In this document: positions 10,666 to 22,500 of the stretch, one piece after another
Numbering within the stretch: position 1 is the first letter of the stretch
Layout: each line of letters opens with the position of its first letter
The notes under the pieces: generated by a model
Database searches by the model: none
What the model was told of the DNA's origin: nothing
What the model saw: the letters and a program-made list of their open reading frames with translations, nothing else
Program-made: the position numbers and the translations under genes
NCBI RefSeq assembly: GCF_000499845.2
Contig: NC_023758.2
Span: 18,641,984 to 18,705,983, forward strand
Length of the DNA: 64,000 bases
Source: Phaseolus vulgaris
Lineage: Eukaryota > Streptophyta > Magnoliopsida > Fabales > Fabaceae
Direction: 5' to 3'

Positions 10666-12315
10666 GCTGGCCTGGGGATCGTTTTTGACACGTTGAGGCT
10701 CATAGCGTGTGAATACAACGCACACACCCTGTCCACCTATTTTGGTAGGGAGGCTCGTTTCTTGTTTCCCTTTCTTATCCGTGTTTTATTACATCATGCT
10801 TGTTCTGTTGGCCTCCTCCACCTGTTTCCCTCATTGCTAAGTGTTCATTTGTACTCTTAATGTTTCATTTACTTGCGTGCCTTGTGGATTTATATAATTG
10901 CATTGGCGGTGGGATTGGCATTCTGTGATTTGTGTGTAACTGACGCCTTGTGTTTGGTCTGGTGCGGCTTTAACTTCTGTTCTTTGGTTTGTCTGAATGT
11001 AGGATCAGTGATGGATTCCTCTAAGAGGATGGTCTTGGCGAAAGCACTGAAGGCTGCTCGTGCCACCAAGGCTGGCGCCTCCACCGCCCCCACTGCTGAT
11101 CCAAGCCTCCCATTATCCTCGCCCTCACCAACACCAACCACCACCGAAACTCCACTAGGCGCATCTTCACCACCTCCACATAGCCCCCAAACACTTCAAA
11201 CACCCAATTCACCTCCACCCATCGCCGCAGTCCCACTGGTTGTGGCCTCGTCACCTGCTCCAGCCCCCCTTTACAAAGGGAAGAGGGTGTTGGAGATTCT
11301 CTCCGATGATGAAGACTCCGACGGTGGGCTAGTCTTCAAGAGGAGAAAGGCTGCTAGGGTTCCCATCCTACCAGCGGCGTCCCCACAGGGAGGGGAGTCC
11401 TTCAGGGACAATCCTCCTAGCGCCACCTCTCCCCAACCCACAATAGTCCAAGAGGAAAAAGGCGACGGGGCCGAGTCTGCTCCATCTCCACCACAAGCAG
11501 AGGCTTCTTCTATTCCTGTCTTCGTTTCTGCTGCCCCCGATCTAATTGCCATTCCTCTTCCAATCATGCATCTAATGAGGGGCTTCAACGGAGGATTGAT
11601 GCTAGAAGGCTCCGACAGAAGAGAAGGAATGCCCTTCTATTTGGGAGCCTTCTTGGTCGTGGCCCTCGATTGGCGCGCCCAAGCAAGAAATGCTGCTTCA
11701 CACACACAAGCCCTCCAGACCCTGAAAGAAGAAGTGGTCGCTCTGAAGGAGGAGAAGGAAGCTTTGGGATGCCAAAATGTGGTCTATCAAGCCTCTTTGA
11801 AGTTGGCCCAAGAGGCCAAAGAGGAGGCTGAAAGGCAGCTGGATGAGGCGATGGAATTTCAGGCTGACTTCTACGTCCGGGAAGTATCTCTCCAAGTTCA
11901 AATAATGGGCCTCCAAGACATGGTTGAGGCCTCCGAAGAGCTTCAGAAGGACTTGGAGGATCAATGCTATGGGCAGGCCGAAATACTGGAGTGGATGGAG
12001 GAGGAGATGGCTACCCAGGCCAAGACATTGGACCTTCTCCAGATTGACCATGACAAGCTGCAAATCGAGGTCAACCAGCTCCGAGTGGAGAAGGAGGCTC
12101 TGGAGAAGCAGGTGGCTTCCGGCGACTCTACCATTGAGGAGTTGGAGAAAGCCAAGAAGGCACTCATCGATGACATGGTCGGCACCTTCGAGGAGGGATT
12201 CAAGGAGGCTTTGGCCCAGGCCGCCTGCGAGAACCCGGGGATCAACATTTCTAATTGCGATTCCACCCACCATGTCGTTGACGGACGCGTCGTGCCCCTC
12301 GAGTTGGATGACTGA

Positions 12316-13682
12316 AACGCCAATTTTCAGCCGCCAGCTTTACCTTTTTGCGCTTTATATTCGCTCTTGCCATCCTCTGATAAACTTGTAAATCTTTTGA
12401 ACTATTTGCACCTTTTTTGGGATAATGGGTTTTGTATAACAATTTCATATTCGTTCTTCATTTTTGTATGCTTCAATTGCTTTGCCTGTACTTTTACTCG
12501 TTTCTTTCGCAATGTTGGGCGATCCTGTACACCCGGCGCCTTAGTTCTAACGTGTACCTCAAAACCTGTTCCGCCTTACAGCTGGCCGCTCCGCCATTGC
12601 TGCAATGAAAAAGTCGAGACCTGCTCTGGGTCTTAAACACTTGGGACAAGATCGTATTTCAGTGCCCACGCCCATGAAGAGGCCTATCTAACAGCGTCGT
12701 ATCGTCCATGGAGTGTCTTAAACACTAAGGTGATCTGTCCCTTGATTCTTGGTGCTTGGCGCCCACGCCTAAGGAGAGGCCCGCTACAGCAGCGTCGTAT
12801 CGTCCTCAGTGTGTCTAGAAACGCCAAACACCGGGAAGGCTCGAAGCCCCCCAGGGGGTCGTTCCCTCCATGGTCTTTCCTTCCCATGGGTATCGGGGAG
12901 CAACACTGCCGGTGGTTCACTCGGCTTCTGGCGGTCTCGTCTCCCTCCACAGTCTTTCCTACCTGTGGGTATCGGGGAGGCGACGCCTCTGGTGACTAGT
13001 TTTGACTTCTTCGATTTCGTCTCCCTCCACAGTCTTTCCTACCTGTGGGTATCGGGGAGGTGACGCCGCTGATAACTCATACTGGCGACGCCCTCGACGT
13101 CTCATACTGGCGACGCCTTCAGCTTCTTATACTGGTGACGCCTTCAGTGTCTTGGCAATGCCTGGTGCGATCAACCTGTTGACTTTGACCTTGGCGTCGA
13201 CTTTGACTTCGACTCTGGTCAACGCCTGGGGGTAGCGGAGAGCTCAAGGTCTCGCCCGCGCCATCCACGTGGCATTTCCCGTATGGCTGATGGGACGTTC
13301 CCTCACCTGACTTGATCCTGACATTTTCTGCGCTTCTGACAAGATACTCCCATTCTCGGCGGCGCATCGTACCCTTGGGCATTCTGTCGACGCGACGTTC
13401 TCTGAATGTTAACCAACGATTCCAGGATCATCCTCCCATCCTCTGACACGTGGCACGATCGCACGGTGCCCCCATTTGCGTCACTTGGCGCTCCAACTGC
13501 AATATTTATGTTCCACGAAATCTTGTACATGCGTCCATCATCTCTGTGTTTTCGCACCCTCCTTGCACCGCCACACAAAGAGTTCCTTCTGCGTTCTTTC
13601 CAGTTGGGGATTTTCCTCCCGCACTCCTAGCGCGTTATTCTCCTTCGATCTCCCAGCTCTCTTGCTGATACTTTGCGCCGAC
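12316..13682 (+). promoter_or_regulatory. Spacer between aORF1 and aORF2 in element B
   Basis: There is no supportable ORF. It holds three copies of the 36-40-bp module TCCCTCCAC..TCTTTCCTACC..GGGTATCGGGGAG (about 12864-12900, 12950-12980, 13020-13060). GGCGACGCC-type palindromes (12979-13140), a TTGACTTTGACCTTG stretch ending GTCAACGCC (13178-13232) and CCATCCACGTGGC (13261-13273) follow. This order copies the LTR edge plus aORF1 upstream region, so it is the likely promoter region of aORF2. Confidence 0.6.
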
Positions 13683-14649
13683 ATGTCTTCTCATGCTCCT
13701 CCCCCTAGGGTTAACCCCAAGGACCTTTATGCATGGGCCTCGCGCGAGCTCCTCGACGAGTGCTCATGCTTGCTTTCGACCAGGGCCATAAGGGAACACA
13801 AAGGGGATTCGTGCTCCTACGATCATCGTGCCTTTGCGAAGAGGCATGACGACGATTTCTCCGTGCTCCCTTGCACCTTAGGGGAACCGGTGTGCGGAGA
13901 CGAACAGGCCAACGACAGGGTCCCCTTCTTCTACTTCTATCAGGTGGTCTTCAAAAGCATTGCGTGCGCCTTCCCTTCTCCAGGTTTGAGAGGGAACTAC
14001 TGACTGAGATTAACGCTACACCAGCCCAGTTGTACACTAATAGCTGGGCTTTCGTCAAAGCCTTTGACATACTCTTTGGCTTTCTGGGGTGTGCTCCATC
14101 GGTTGACATCTTTTTTCATTTCTTTGACGTGAAGAGGAAAAAGAACAACCTCTGGGTGACCCTCAGCAACGTTCCTGGCAGGGTTCTCCTAACTCCCTTC
14201 CAGAACTCCTTCACAGAGTGGAAGGGTAGATTTTTCAAAGTCTGCTGTTCCGATCTCATGCCTTCCGCCCTGGGCGGTTTTCCACTGTACTGGGTAAGGG
14301 AGACGAGAGCCTTGAAGTCCAAACCTTTCAAGAGGCTACCCTTGAACGACCAGGTGGCATGCCGGATCTTGGCTGAGGCGGGAGGCTTTGACGCTGCCGC
14401 TTTGATTAGCTTGGACTACAACGCCGAAGCCCTGGAGAAGTATATATGTATGAGACATTACCTTAGAACTTCCCGCTCTTCATCTTTACTAGATCTTTGC
14501 ATGTCCTGTCTTGTGGTGTCTTTACCATGTTTGTTTTCTTCGGTGCAGGTTCGAAGATAAACCGGCAACAGAGGTCACAACTTACCCAGGCGCTGAGGGC
14601 TGAGAACGGAGCTTCGCCCTCCTCCCATCCAGACTCCGGAGGCCACTGA
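13683..14649 (+). pseudogene. Antisense gene aORF2 of element B
   Basis: This is a paralogue of aORF1 exon 1. It starts MSSHAPPPRVNPKDLYAWAS and contains HKGDSCSYDH, FERELLTEINATPAQLYTNS, an FLGCAPSVDIFFHFF block and GFPLYWV. Exon 1 is 13683-14447, the intron is 14448-14548 (T|GTATGAG ... GGTGCAG|GT, 101 bp) and a short exon 14549-14649 ends in a Ser-rich tail PDSGGH. A frameshift near 13970-13985 (FPSPGLRG in place of LPFSRFERE) breaks the frame. Unlike aORF1 there is no coiled-coil exon, so the full product would be about 290 residues. Function unknown. Confidence 0.8.
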
Positions 14650-14723
14650 GAAGTGGTCTGTTTGCACTTTCTGTATGAGCATAGGGCATGTATATGTTTG
14701 TCTCATCTGTCTCATTCACCTTT

Positions 14724-15680
14724 ATCAAGCTCAAGAAGAGGTGGAGGCACAAATGGAGGACGCCCATGGAGGTCAAAGTCCACCTCAAAGGATTACAAGA
14801 AGCATGTTCAAAGCTTTGGGAGCTAGAGGACATTTATTTTCTCTTTTTGTAGTTTCTTTAGTTGAAGGTGCTTAGAGGGAAACTTTAGAAACCTCTTTTG
14901 TTATAGCATCTTTTAGGCTTTAGTTAGGAGCTTTAGGGGGGTGTATTAGTAGGTAGGTGTAGGAGTAAAATAGGAGGTGCCAAAGTGAAGGAAGAGATCA
15001 CACCTTCCTCATGCATAGGTTTAGGCGCCGGTTTTGAGTAAGTTTAGGAGGGAATTTTGAATTCTCTTAGCTTTGATTTTCAGCACCTTAGGCTATAAAT
15101 AGAGGTGCTCTCCTTGTATTTTTCAGATTTGAATTCATCTAAAGAAACTATACTCAAAATTGGAGTGAGCATTTGGAGAGCTTTTGAGCCTTCTACTCTA
15201 GTCTTATCTTGAAGGACCATGGTTTCCTCAAGTGGCGGCTTGCACACTCATCTAGGAGCATCCATACTTCTAGTGGCGTGATCATCCAACCATTCTTCCA
15301 TCTTCATGAGCATTCTCTTCTCCTTCCTTTCTTCTTTTTCAATTGTTCATGTTGCCTTGTGTTTTTTATTTGTTTTGGTTCGGCTATTCCAATTTTCCAG
15401 CACCTATGTTCTGTTTTTGTTTTCAATTCCTTTTATGTTCGGTTCATATGTTTTCTTGCCTAATTCTGTTCGGTCAATCCATTTTATAATTCCTTTGTTG
15501 ATTCAATTTGACAATATTTGGTTCATCCAAATGAGTTTGGGATTTGGTACTTGTTATTGGTGAGTTCTTGACTTAGAACCATGATCCAACTTCTAAGAAA
15601 GTGCCTCTATATTTTCCAGCTCTAGGTGATTCCTAAAAATGTCAAGAATCTTGTTCTATGTGGCTACTGGAATCACATCA
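14724..15680 (+). repeat. 5' LTR of element C (start missing)
   Basis: It begins at ATCAAGCTCAAG, which corresponds to position 21506 of the 3' copy, and ends AATCACATCA at 15680. A TATA box (CTATAAATAG) lies near 15092. The PBS TGGTATCA follows at 15683. Confidence 0.85.
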
Positions 15681-15682
15681 TG

Positions 15683-17022
15683 TGGTATCATGAGTCTTAG
15701 GTTCATTCTTGTTTAATTGTTGAGTTGTGTGCACTTTATTTCAAGAGCTCTTTAATTTCTTGCAATTTAAGTTTCTGTTTTAGAATTTTAATTGAGTATT
15801 CTTGCTGTTTTTCTTTTGCTCCAAGTGTTTGTGGAAAGGTTTATGGCACTCATAATTCTTATGAGTATGGTTGCTCTTTTGGAATGGCATTATCCTTCCT
15901 AGAGTTTACCTTAAGCTTCCTTTCACTTGTTACAATTTGTGATGTGTCTTTTAATTTTTGAATCATGTCAAGTTTTGTCTTAGTCATGTTATTCCATATA
16001 TGTCATTACTTCTAGTAGTACTTTTATTGTTTTGATTGTTTCTTGCTTTGGTGTCATATAATTTTCTGAATTGATGTTGATCCTTTGTGCATTTTCTTTT
16101 TAGAATTGAGTTCATACTTGTATTCTAGACCTATACAAGTTCCAATACATCATTTTCTATTATGTCTTTGCTAGTTCATCATCCTGTTTTTTATTCCTAT
16201 TAGGATTCCTCTGTTTCTGAAAAAAGTTGCTTACTGTTTTTCCTTATTGCAACTGATTTACGTACTGTAAAATTCTGAAATTCTGGATTTGAGATATTCA
16301 AAGTGTTAGAAAAGAATAGAAAAAATAATCATTCAAAAATATGAAGTACACAAAAATGATAAATAAAATAAAAAAAGTGTACATTCCTGCCGAAAAAAAT
16401 ACGGTAATCTGGTAGTGATTTTAAAAAATTTATTTCTCTCAATTGGCTTACTGTTTTTAATTGATTCCAGTGCCATTTTTGAGGTAACATCTTGAAGTTT
16501 CTGTGGTATAAATTTCATAATCCAGTTCGCTCTACAACGTTCCAGTTAAATCAGTGAATATCAAACACAGTTTGCATAAAAAAAAAAAAAATTCCAGTAG
16601 CTAAATTTTTTGTTTTCTTCATCTCCTCTAGTGCTTTTCCTTAGGTATTCTTTTGTGTGCCTACTTTTCTCATTGAGTTCTTTATTTTCTTGATTGTCTT
16701 TCATTCTTACTCTTTGAGTTTGTCTTACATATAGTATTCCTTTTGCTATTACCTTTCCTTGCTTATACCTTTTCTTGTTTGTCTTTATTGTTTCTTTGGT
16801 TTTGTGGTGGTTTGCTCTTAAGATTGGTGTGCTTGCTTTGACATATTTCATTTGAGGATTCCAAGGCCTCAAGATCAGATTGGTGCAAGAACATTATTTC
16901 TTTGAGAGTGATATCTTTTCAGCCTTAGTTCATTTCGGCAGTTTCATTGCCAAAAGCTCACTGTTTTTGCTAATTTTTTAACTTGTTTGCTGTTTTTGTG
17001 TGTTTGCTGTTTTTAATTACAA
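15683..17022 (+). other. PBS and leader of element C
   Basis: TGGTATCATGAG (15683) is an initiator-Met-tRNA type primer site. The remaining roughly 1.3 kb is T-rich leader with no gene, homologous to the leaders of D and H, including the CCGAAAAAAATACGGTAAT block near 16390. Confidence 0.75.
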
Positions 17023-20000
17023 ATGGCTGGATCTTCAAGTGATGCATCCTACAAGCAGAATTCTCCTTCCAAAGCTTCCATTCTTGGTGAATTACATGAA
17101 GCTCAAAGAACAATTAGACGGTTGGAAGAGAAAATGCAAAAGATGGAGGTCCAACAAGCTAGACCATCTCCTTCTATCCATGATGGACATCATTCTCATA
17201 GACCATCTTCAAGAGCTTCTTCAAATGATGTTGGTCGTGAAGATGAGCATAGGAGAAGGAGACCTCCACCCCAAGTCCATGGACAAAGACATCATCACCA
17301 TGGGGAAAGAATTCACTACGGCAATGGCTTCTACCATGATGCAAAGTCCAAGCTTCCTTCGGTCAAGCTACCATGTTTTAATGGTTCTAGTGATCCAAAT
17401 GTGTATTTAGATTGGGAGGCTAAGTGTGAACAAATTTTTGAGATCCATGAGATCCAAGATGAGCATAAGCTCAAGCTAGCCACCCTAGAGTTTAGTGATT
17501 ATGCCATGAAATGGTGGCATGGAATTGTAAAGGACATTATCTATCACAAGGGTCCTCCCGTGGACTCTTGGAACTCTTTAAAGGATCATATGCACGCTAG
17601 GTTTGTGCCCCCACATTTTAGGAAAGACCTCATGTTGAGACTCCAACGGTTTCAACAAGGCACGCTAAATGTGGATGAATATTATAAGGAGCTTGAGACG
17701 CTTGTGCTTAAAATTGAATTAGAAGAAAGTGAAGAAGCCATGGTTGCTAGGTTTGTGAGTGGTCTTAGGAAGGATATTCAAGACATTGTTGAGTTACAAG
17801 AGTATTCATCATTGGGTTCTTTAGTTCATCTTGCAATGAAGGTGGAAGCCCAACTTGCTAAGAAAAACTCTTTTAAAAATGCTTCCAATGATGGATACTA
17901 CTCCAAGTCTTGGAGAAACAAAACTTCTTTTTCTAAACATCCTTCCAAAGATTCTTCTTTCAAACCCAAGGAATCTAAGCCATCAACTTCTAGACCTAAG
18001 TCTCCCACTAGAACATCTAACACTAAATACTTTAAATGTATGGGTTATGGTCATATTGCTGCAAATTGTCCTTCCAAACGAAGTATGTACATGCATGAGG
18101 GCATTGTAGTTAGTGAGCATGATTCGGATTCTCCAAAGCATTCATTGCATTCTCATACATCTAGTGAGGAAGAGAGCGAATGTCCACTTGAAGGGGACTT
18201 GTTAGTTGTGAGAAGACTTCTTGGACAAGTTTCACAACCTTTTGATGAAAGTCAAAGGGAAAATATTTTCCATACAAGATGTCTTATTCAAAACAACATT
18301 TGTTCCTTGATAGTGGATGGGGGTAGTTGTGCAAATGTGGCTAGTACAAGAGTAGTAGATAAGCTTGGATTGCCTACTATCTCTCATACAAAGCCCTACA
18401 AGTTACAATGGCTTAGTGAAGTAGGAGAAATAATTGTTAATAAGCAAGTCCTCATCCATTTCTCCATTGGAAAATACAAAGATGAGGTATTATGTGATGT
18501 TGTGCCCATGGAAGCCACTCATGTTCTTTTGGGAAGGCCTTGGCAATTTGATAGAAAAGTTTTACATGATGGCTTTACCAACAAATTATCTTTTGAATTC
18601 CATGGTCACAAGGTTACTTTAAAATCTCTCTCTCCAAGAGAAGTCCATGAGGACCAAGTTATCATGAAGAAAAAGAGGGAGAGTGAAAAAGATAAAAAAG
18701 ATAAAAAAGATAAGAGTTCTAAGCCTACACTCCTTGTGTCTAGGCGTGACATTGAAAGGGAAATAGTGGCTCATCATCCTCTTTTTTTAGCCATCCCTAG
18801 AACTCTTAGCATAGAATCACTTGTTGATAGTCCTCATTGCTTGGAAAAATTGGTAGAAGAGTTCAAAGATGTGTTTCAAGATCCTCCAAATGGACTTCCA
18901 CCTTTGAGAGGGATTGAGCACCAAATTGATTTGATACCGGGCTCTTCTTTACCAAATCGTCCAGCATATAGGACCAATCCAAGTGAAACCAAGGAAATTC
19001 GCCAACAAGTTGAGGCTTTGATTGAAAAAGGGTGGGTGCAAGATAGCATGAGTCCTTGTGCTATGCCTATCATCTTAGTGCCAAAAAAGGATGGCACATG
19101 GCGAATGTGTTCGGATTGTAGGGCCATCAATAACATAACCATTAAGTATAGGCATCCCATACCTAGACTAGATGATTTGTTGGATGAATTACATGGTTCA
19201 AAAATCTTTTCAAAGATTGATCTTAAAAGCGGCTACAATCAAATCCGTATCAAACCGGGTGATGAATGGAAGACGGCTTTTAAGACCAACTTTGGTTTAT
19301 ATGAGTGGTTAGTTATGCCTTTTGGTTTAACTAATGCACCAAGTACCTTCATGCGCCTCATGCATCATGTTCTTAGACCTTTCATTGGTAAGTTTGTTGT
19401 GGTTTACTTTGATGACATTCTCATTTATAGCTTATCTTTGAATGACCATAGGTTGCATGTTAGGCAAGTTTTAGAAACCCTTAGGAAGGAACATTTGTAT
19501 GCTAACCTTGCTAAATGTATGTTTGCTCTTGATCATATAGAATTCCTAGGGTTTGTTGTGAGTTGTAAAGGGGTCCATGTGGACAAAACAAAGGTGGTGG
19601 CCATTCAAAATTGGCCTACACCGAAATCTTTGAATGAGGTCCGAAGTTTTCATGGACTAGCTTCTTTCTATAGAAGATTTGTCCCAAACTTTGGTACCAT
19701 TGCCGCACCACTCAATGACATAGTGAAAAAGGATGTGGTCTTTCATTGGGGAGAAGCACAACAAAATGCTTTTGATACTTTGAAAGAAAAATTGACTAAT
19801 GCTCCCATCTTGGCCCTTCCTAATTTCACTAAGACATTTGAGATTGAGTGTGATGCTTCAAGTATAGGTATTGGGGCTGTTCTCCTTCAAGAGGGCCACC
19901 CCATAGCCTATTTTAGTGAGAAATTGAAGGGAAGTCATCTCAACTATTCCACCCATAAGGAATTATATGCACTTGTTAGGGCTTTGTTTACTTGGCAACA

Positions 20001-21486
20001 CTATCTTTTTCCCAAAGAGTTTGTGATACATAGTGATCATGAATCTCTTAAATATTTGAAAAGCCAAAACAAACTTAACAAGAGGCATGCTAAGTGGGTG
20101 GAATTCATTGAGCAATTTCCTTATGTGATCAAACACAAGCAAGGCAAAATAAATATTGTGGCGGATGCTCTTTCTAGAAGATACACCTTGCTAAGTCTTT
20201 TAACCTCTCAATATCTTGGTTTTGATCACATTAAGGAACTTTATCATGATGACCTTTATTTTTCTCTCCTCTATCAAGAGTGTCTTAAGGGAGGACACAA
20301 AGATTTTTTTATTCAAGATGGCTTTCTTTTTAAGGGAAAACGTCTTTGTGTTCCCCAATGCTCTATTAGATTATCTCTTGTTAGAGAAGCTCATGAGGGG
20401 GGCTTAATGGGACATTTTGGGGTTGCTAAAACTTTGGATGTGTTGCATGAACATTTCTTTTGGCCTCATATGCATAAGCATGTTCATAGTTTGTGTGATA
20501 AATGCATAGCTTGCCGCAAAGCTAAATCTAAAATGCATCCCCATGGTCTTTATACTCCTCTTCCTATCCCTTCAATGCCTTGGGTAGATATATCTATGGA
20601 TTTCATCTTAGGCTTACCCAAGACATCAAAGGGAAAGGACTCCATTTTTGTGGTAGTGGATCGTTTTTCAAAGATGGCTCACTTTATTCCTTGCCACAAA
20701 GTGGATGATGCATGCCACATTGCAAACCTCTTCTTCCAAGAAGTGGTTCGCTTGCATGGGATTCCTAGGTCTATAGTGTCCGATAGAGATCCTAAGTTCT
20801 TGAGTCACTTTTGGAAGACCTTGTGGGGCAAGCTTGGAACAAAGCTTTTATTTTCTACCACTTGCCACCCACAAACTGATGGTCAAACCGAGGTGGTAAA
20901 TAGAACTTTGGGACAACTATTGAGATGCTTTATTTCGGGGAATCCTAGAGTGTGGGAGAATTTACTACCCCATGTTGAGTTTGCATATAACCGAGTAGTA
21001 AATTCTACCACCTCCCATTCTCCTTTTGAGGTGGTCTATGGGTTTAATCCCCTAACACCTCTTGATCTTCTTCCTATTCCCCTTCTTGAAGATGTCTTGT
21101 GCAAAGATGGGGATGAAAAGGCTTCTTTTGTGAAAACTTTGCATAAAGACATCAAGAAGAGAATTGAGAAGAAGGTTGGCAAGTATGCTGAACTTGCCAA
21201 TAAAAGGAGAAAAGCATTGTTGTTTGATGAGGGCGATTGAGTTTGGCTTCATTTGAGGAAGGATCGTTTTCCTACTCAAAGGAAGTCCAAACTAATGCCT
21301 CGAGGGGATGGACCTTTCCAAGTCCTCAAGAGGATTAATGACAATGCTTATGAGTTAGATATGCCTGATACATTCTTAGGTAGTCATACTTTTAATGTCA
21401 GCGATCTAACTCCTTTTTCTATAGGTCTCCAGAATTCGTGGTCGAATTCTCTCCAACTCGGGGAGTATGATGGAGATCAAGCTTAA
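17023..21486 (+). pseudogene. Gag-pol polyprotein of element C (one main nonsense codon)
   Basis: A single frame of 1405 codons runs from MAGSSSDAS to a TGA at 21238-21240, which replaces a Trp (the next residues are [14 protein letters not shown]). The frame then continues to TAA at 21484, inside the 3' LTR. Domains in order are: gag coiled region and capsid-like segment; a zinc knuckle [14 protein letters not shown] (18028-18072) with the first Cys changed to Tyr; protease [11 protein letters not shown] (18307-18340); RT with YFDD at about 19405-19416; RNase H (ECDASSIG near 19846); integrase HHCC (20392-20515); and the DDE core (D in MDFILGL, D in VSDRDPKF, E in TDGQTEVVN). It is otherwise well preserved and probably recent. 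Confidence 0.88.
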
Positions 21487-22145
21487 GAGAACATGGAGGC
21501 CACTCATCAAGCTCAAGAAGAGGTGGAGGCACAAATGGAGGACGCCCATGGAGGTCAAAGTCCACCTCAAAGGATTACAAGAAGCATGTTCAAAGCTTTG
21601 GGAGCTAGAGGACATTTATTTTCTCTTTTTGTAGTTTCTTTAGTTGAAGGTGCTTAGAGGGAAACTTTAGAAACCTCTTTTGTTATAGCATCTTTTAGGC
21701 TTTAGTTAGGAGCTTTAGGGGGGTGTATTAGTAGGTAGGTGTAGGAGTAAAATAGGAGGTGCCAAAGTGAAGGAAGGGATCACACCTTCCTCATGCATAG
21801 GTTTAGGCGCCGGTTTTGAGTAAGTTTAGGAGGGAATTTTGAATTCTCTTAGCTTTGATTTTCAGCACCTTAGGCTATAAATAGAGGTGCTCTCCTTGTA
21901 TTTTTCAGATTTGAATTCATCTAAAGAAACTATACTCAAAATTGGAGTGAGCATTTGGAGAGCTTTTGAGCCTTCTACTCTAGTCTTATCTTGAAGGACC
22001 ATGGTTTCCTCAAGTGGCGGCTTGCACACTCATCTAGGAGCATCCATACTTCTAGTGGCGTGATCATCCAACCATTCTTCCATCTTCATGAGCATTCTCT
22101 TCTCCTTCCTTTCTAATTTTTCAATTGTTCATGTTGCCTTGTGTT
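21469..22145 (+). repeat. 3' LTR of element C (end missing)
   Basis: It begins TGATGGAGATCAAG directly after the PPT-like CTCGGGGAGTA. A short inverted repeat GAATTCG-TGGT-CGAATTC (21432-21449) stands just before the PPT. The LTR breaks off at GCCTTGTGTT (22145), where sequence of element B resumes. The first 190 bases are coding-like (see findings). Confidence 0.85.
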
Positions 22146-22500
22146 CATTTTGATTTCTGTAACGCCGCTTCATTTTTTCACTCTTTCGTCTACATTCGCT
22201 TCTGTTAACATACTGTGCGCGTTTCCTCCGTTATGTTTCTTGGCGACGCCCCTTTCCTGGCGACGCGCACTCTTGGCGACGCGTATGTTTGGCGACGCCT
22301 GTCGCCACTTCGAGTCTTTGTCTTTTATCTATTTACCCCTTGGTCTTGCACTTTGAGTGGGAAGAAGATAAAAAACTGAGGCAAGGTTTTTCTTGAACTT
22401 CTTTTTCTTTTTATTTGGGTGACCTCGTTAAAAAACCCCCGAGAGAGAAAAAGAGTGTCCCCTACAATAAGATTGTTACATGGCTGCTCACTTACATAAT
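22146..22500. other. Spacer between aORF2 and integrase in element B
   Basis: There is no gene. It contains a run of GGCGACGCC/GGCGACGCG palindromes (22240-22320) and the conserved GGTGACCTCGTTAAAAAACC stretch (about 22418-22437), also present in A at about 52181-52200. This is the end of gag-pol facing the end of aORF2. Confidence 0.6.

Larger units (their letters stand above)
8062..12315 (+). pseudogene. Antisense gene aORF1 of element B, two coding exons, split by a nested solo LTR
   Basis: The coding parts are 8062-8768, 10671-10744 and 11003-12315. Leaving out the solo LTR (with one copy of its GCTGG duplication) and the intron 10745-11002 (G|GTAGGG ... TGTAG|G) gives 2094 bases, exactly 698 codons. 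Exon 1 holds the gypsy-type transposase-like domain (HRGDPHLYNFNAF, FERELLTEINTAPAQLHPNS). Exon 2 encodes a Pro/Ser-rich linker, an acidic-basic patch (SDDEDSDGG..FKRRK, NLS-like), a long coiled coil (about residues 480-640) and a conserved C-terminus NCDSTHHVVDG. One TAG at 8683-8685 replaces the Trp of LYW. The cellular role is unknown; the NLS-like patch suggests the nucleus. Confidence 0.85.
14724..22145 (+). mobile_element. Element C: CRM-like Ty3/gypsy retrotransposon, both outer ends trimmed
   Basis: C lies in the spacer just past aORF2 of B. The 5' LTR lacks its first 37 bases and the 3' LTR stops about 315 bases before its end. No target duplication is visible, and about 60 bases of B seem lost at the site. 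The internal order is PBS, leader, gag, protease, RT, RNase H and integrase in one frame, then the LTR. The integrase wording ([18 protein letters not shown]) is what I associate with the CRM clade. Confidence 0.85.

Noticed and set aside
10890..12323. Several long minus-strand ORFs opposite aORF1 exon 2, including a Leu-rich one of 191 codons
   Set aside because: They are shadows of the biased Glu/Lys/Leu coiled-coil coding sequence on the plus strand.
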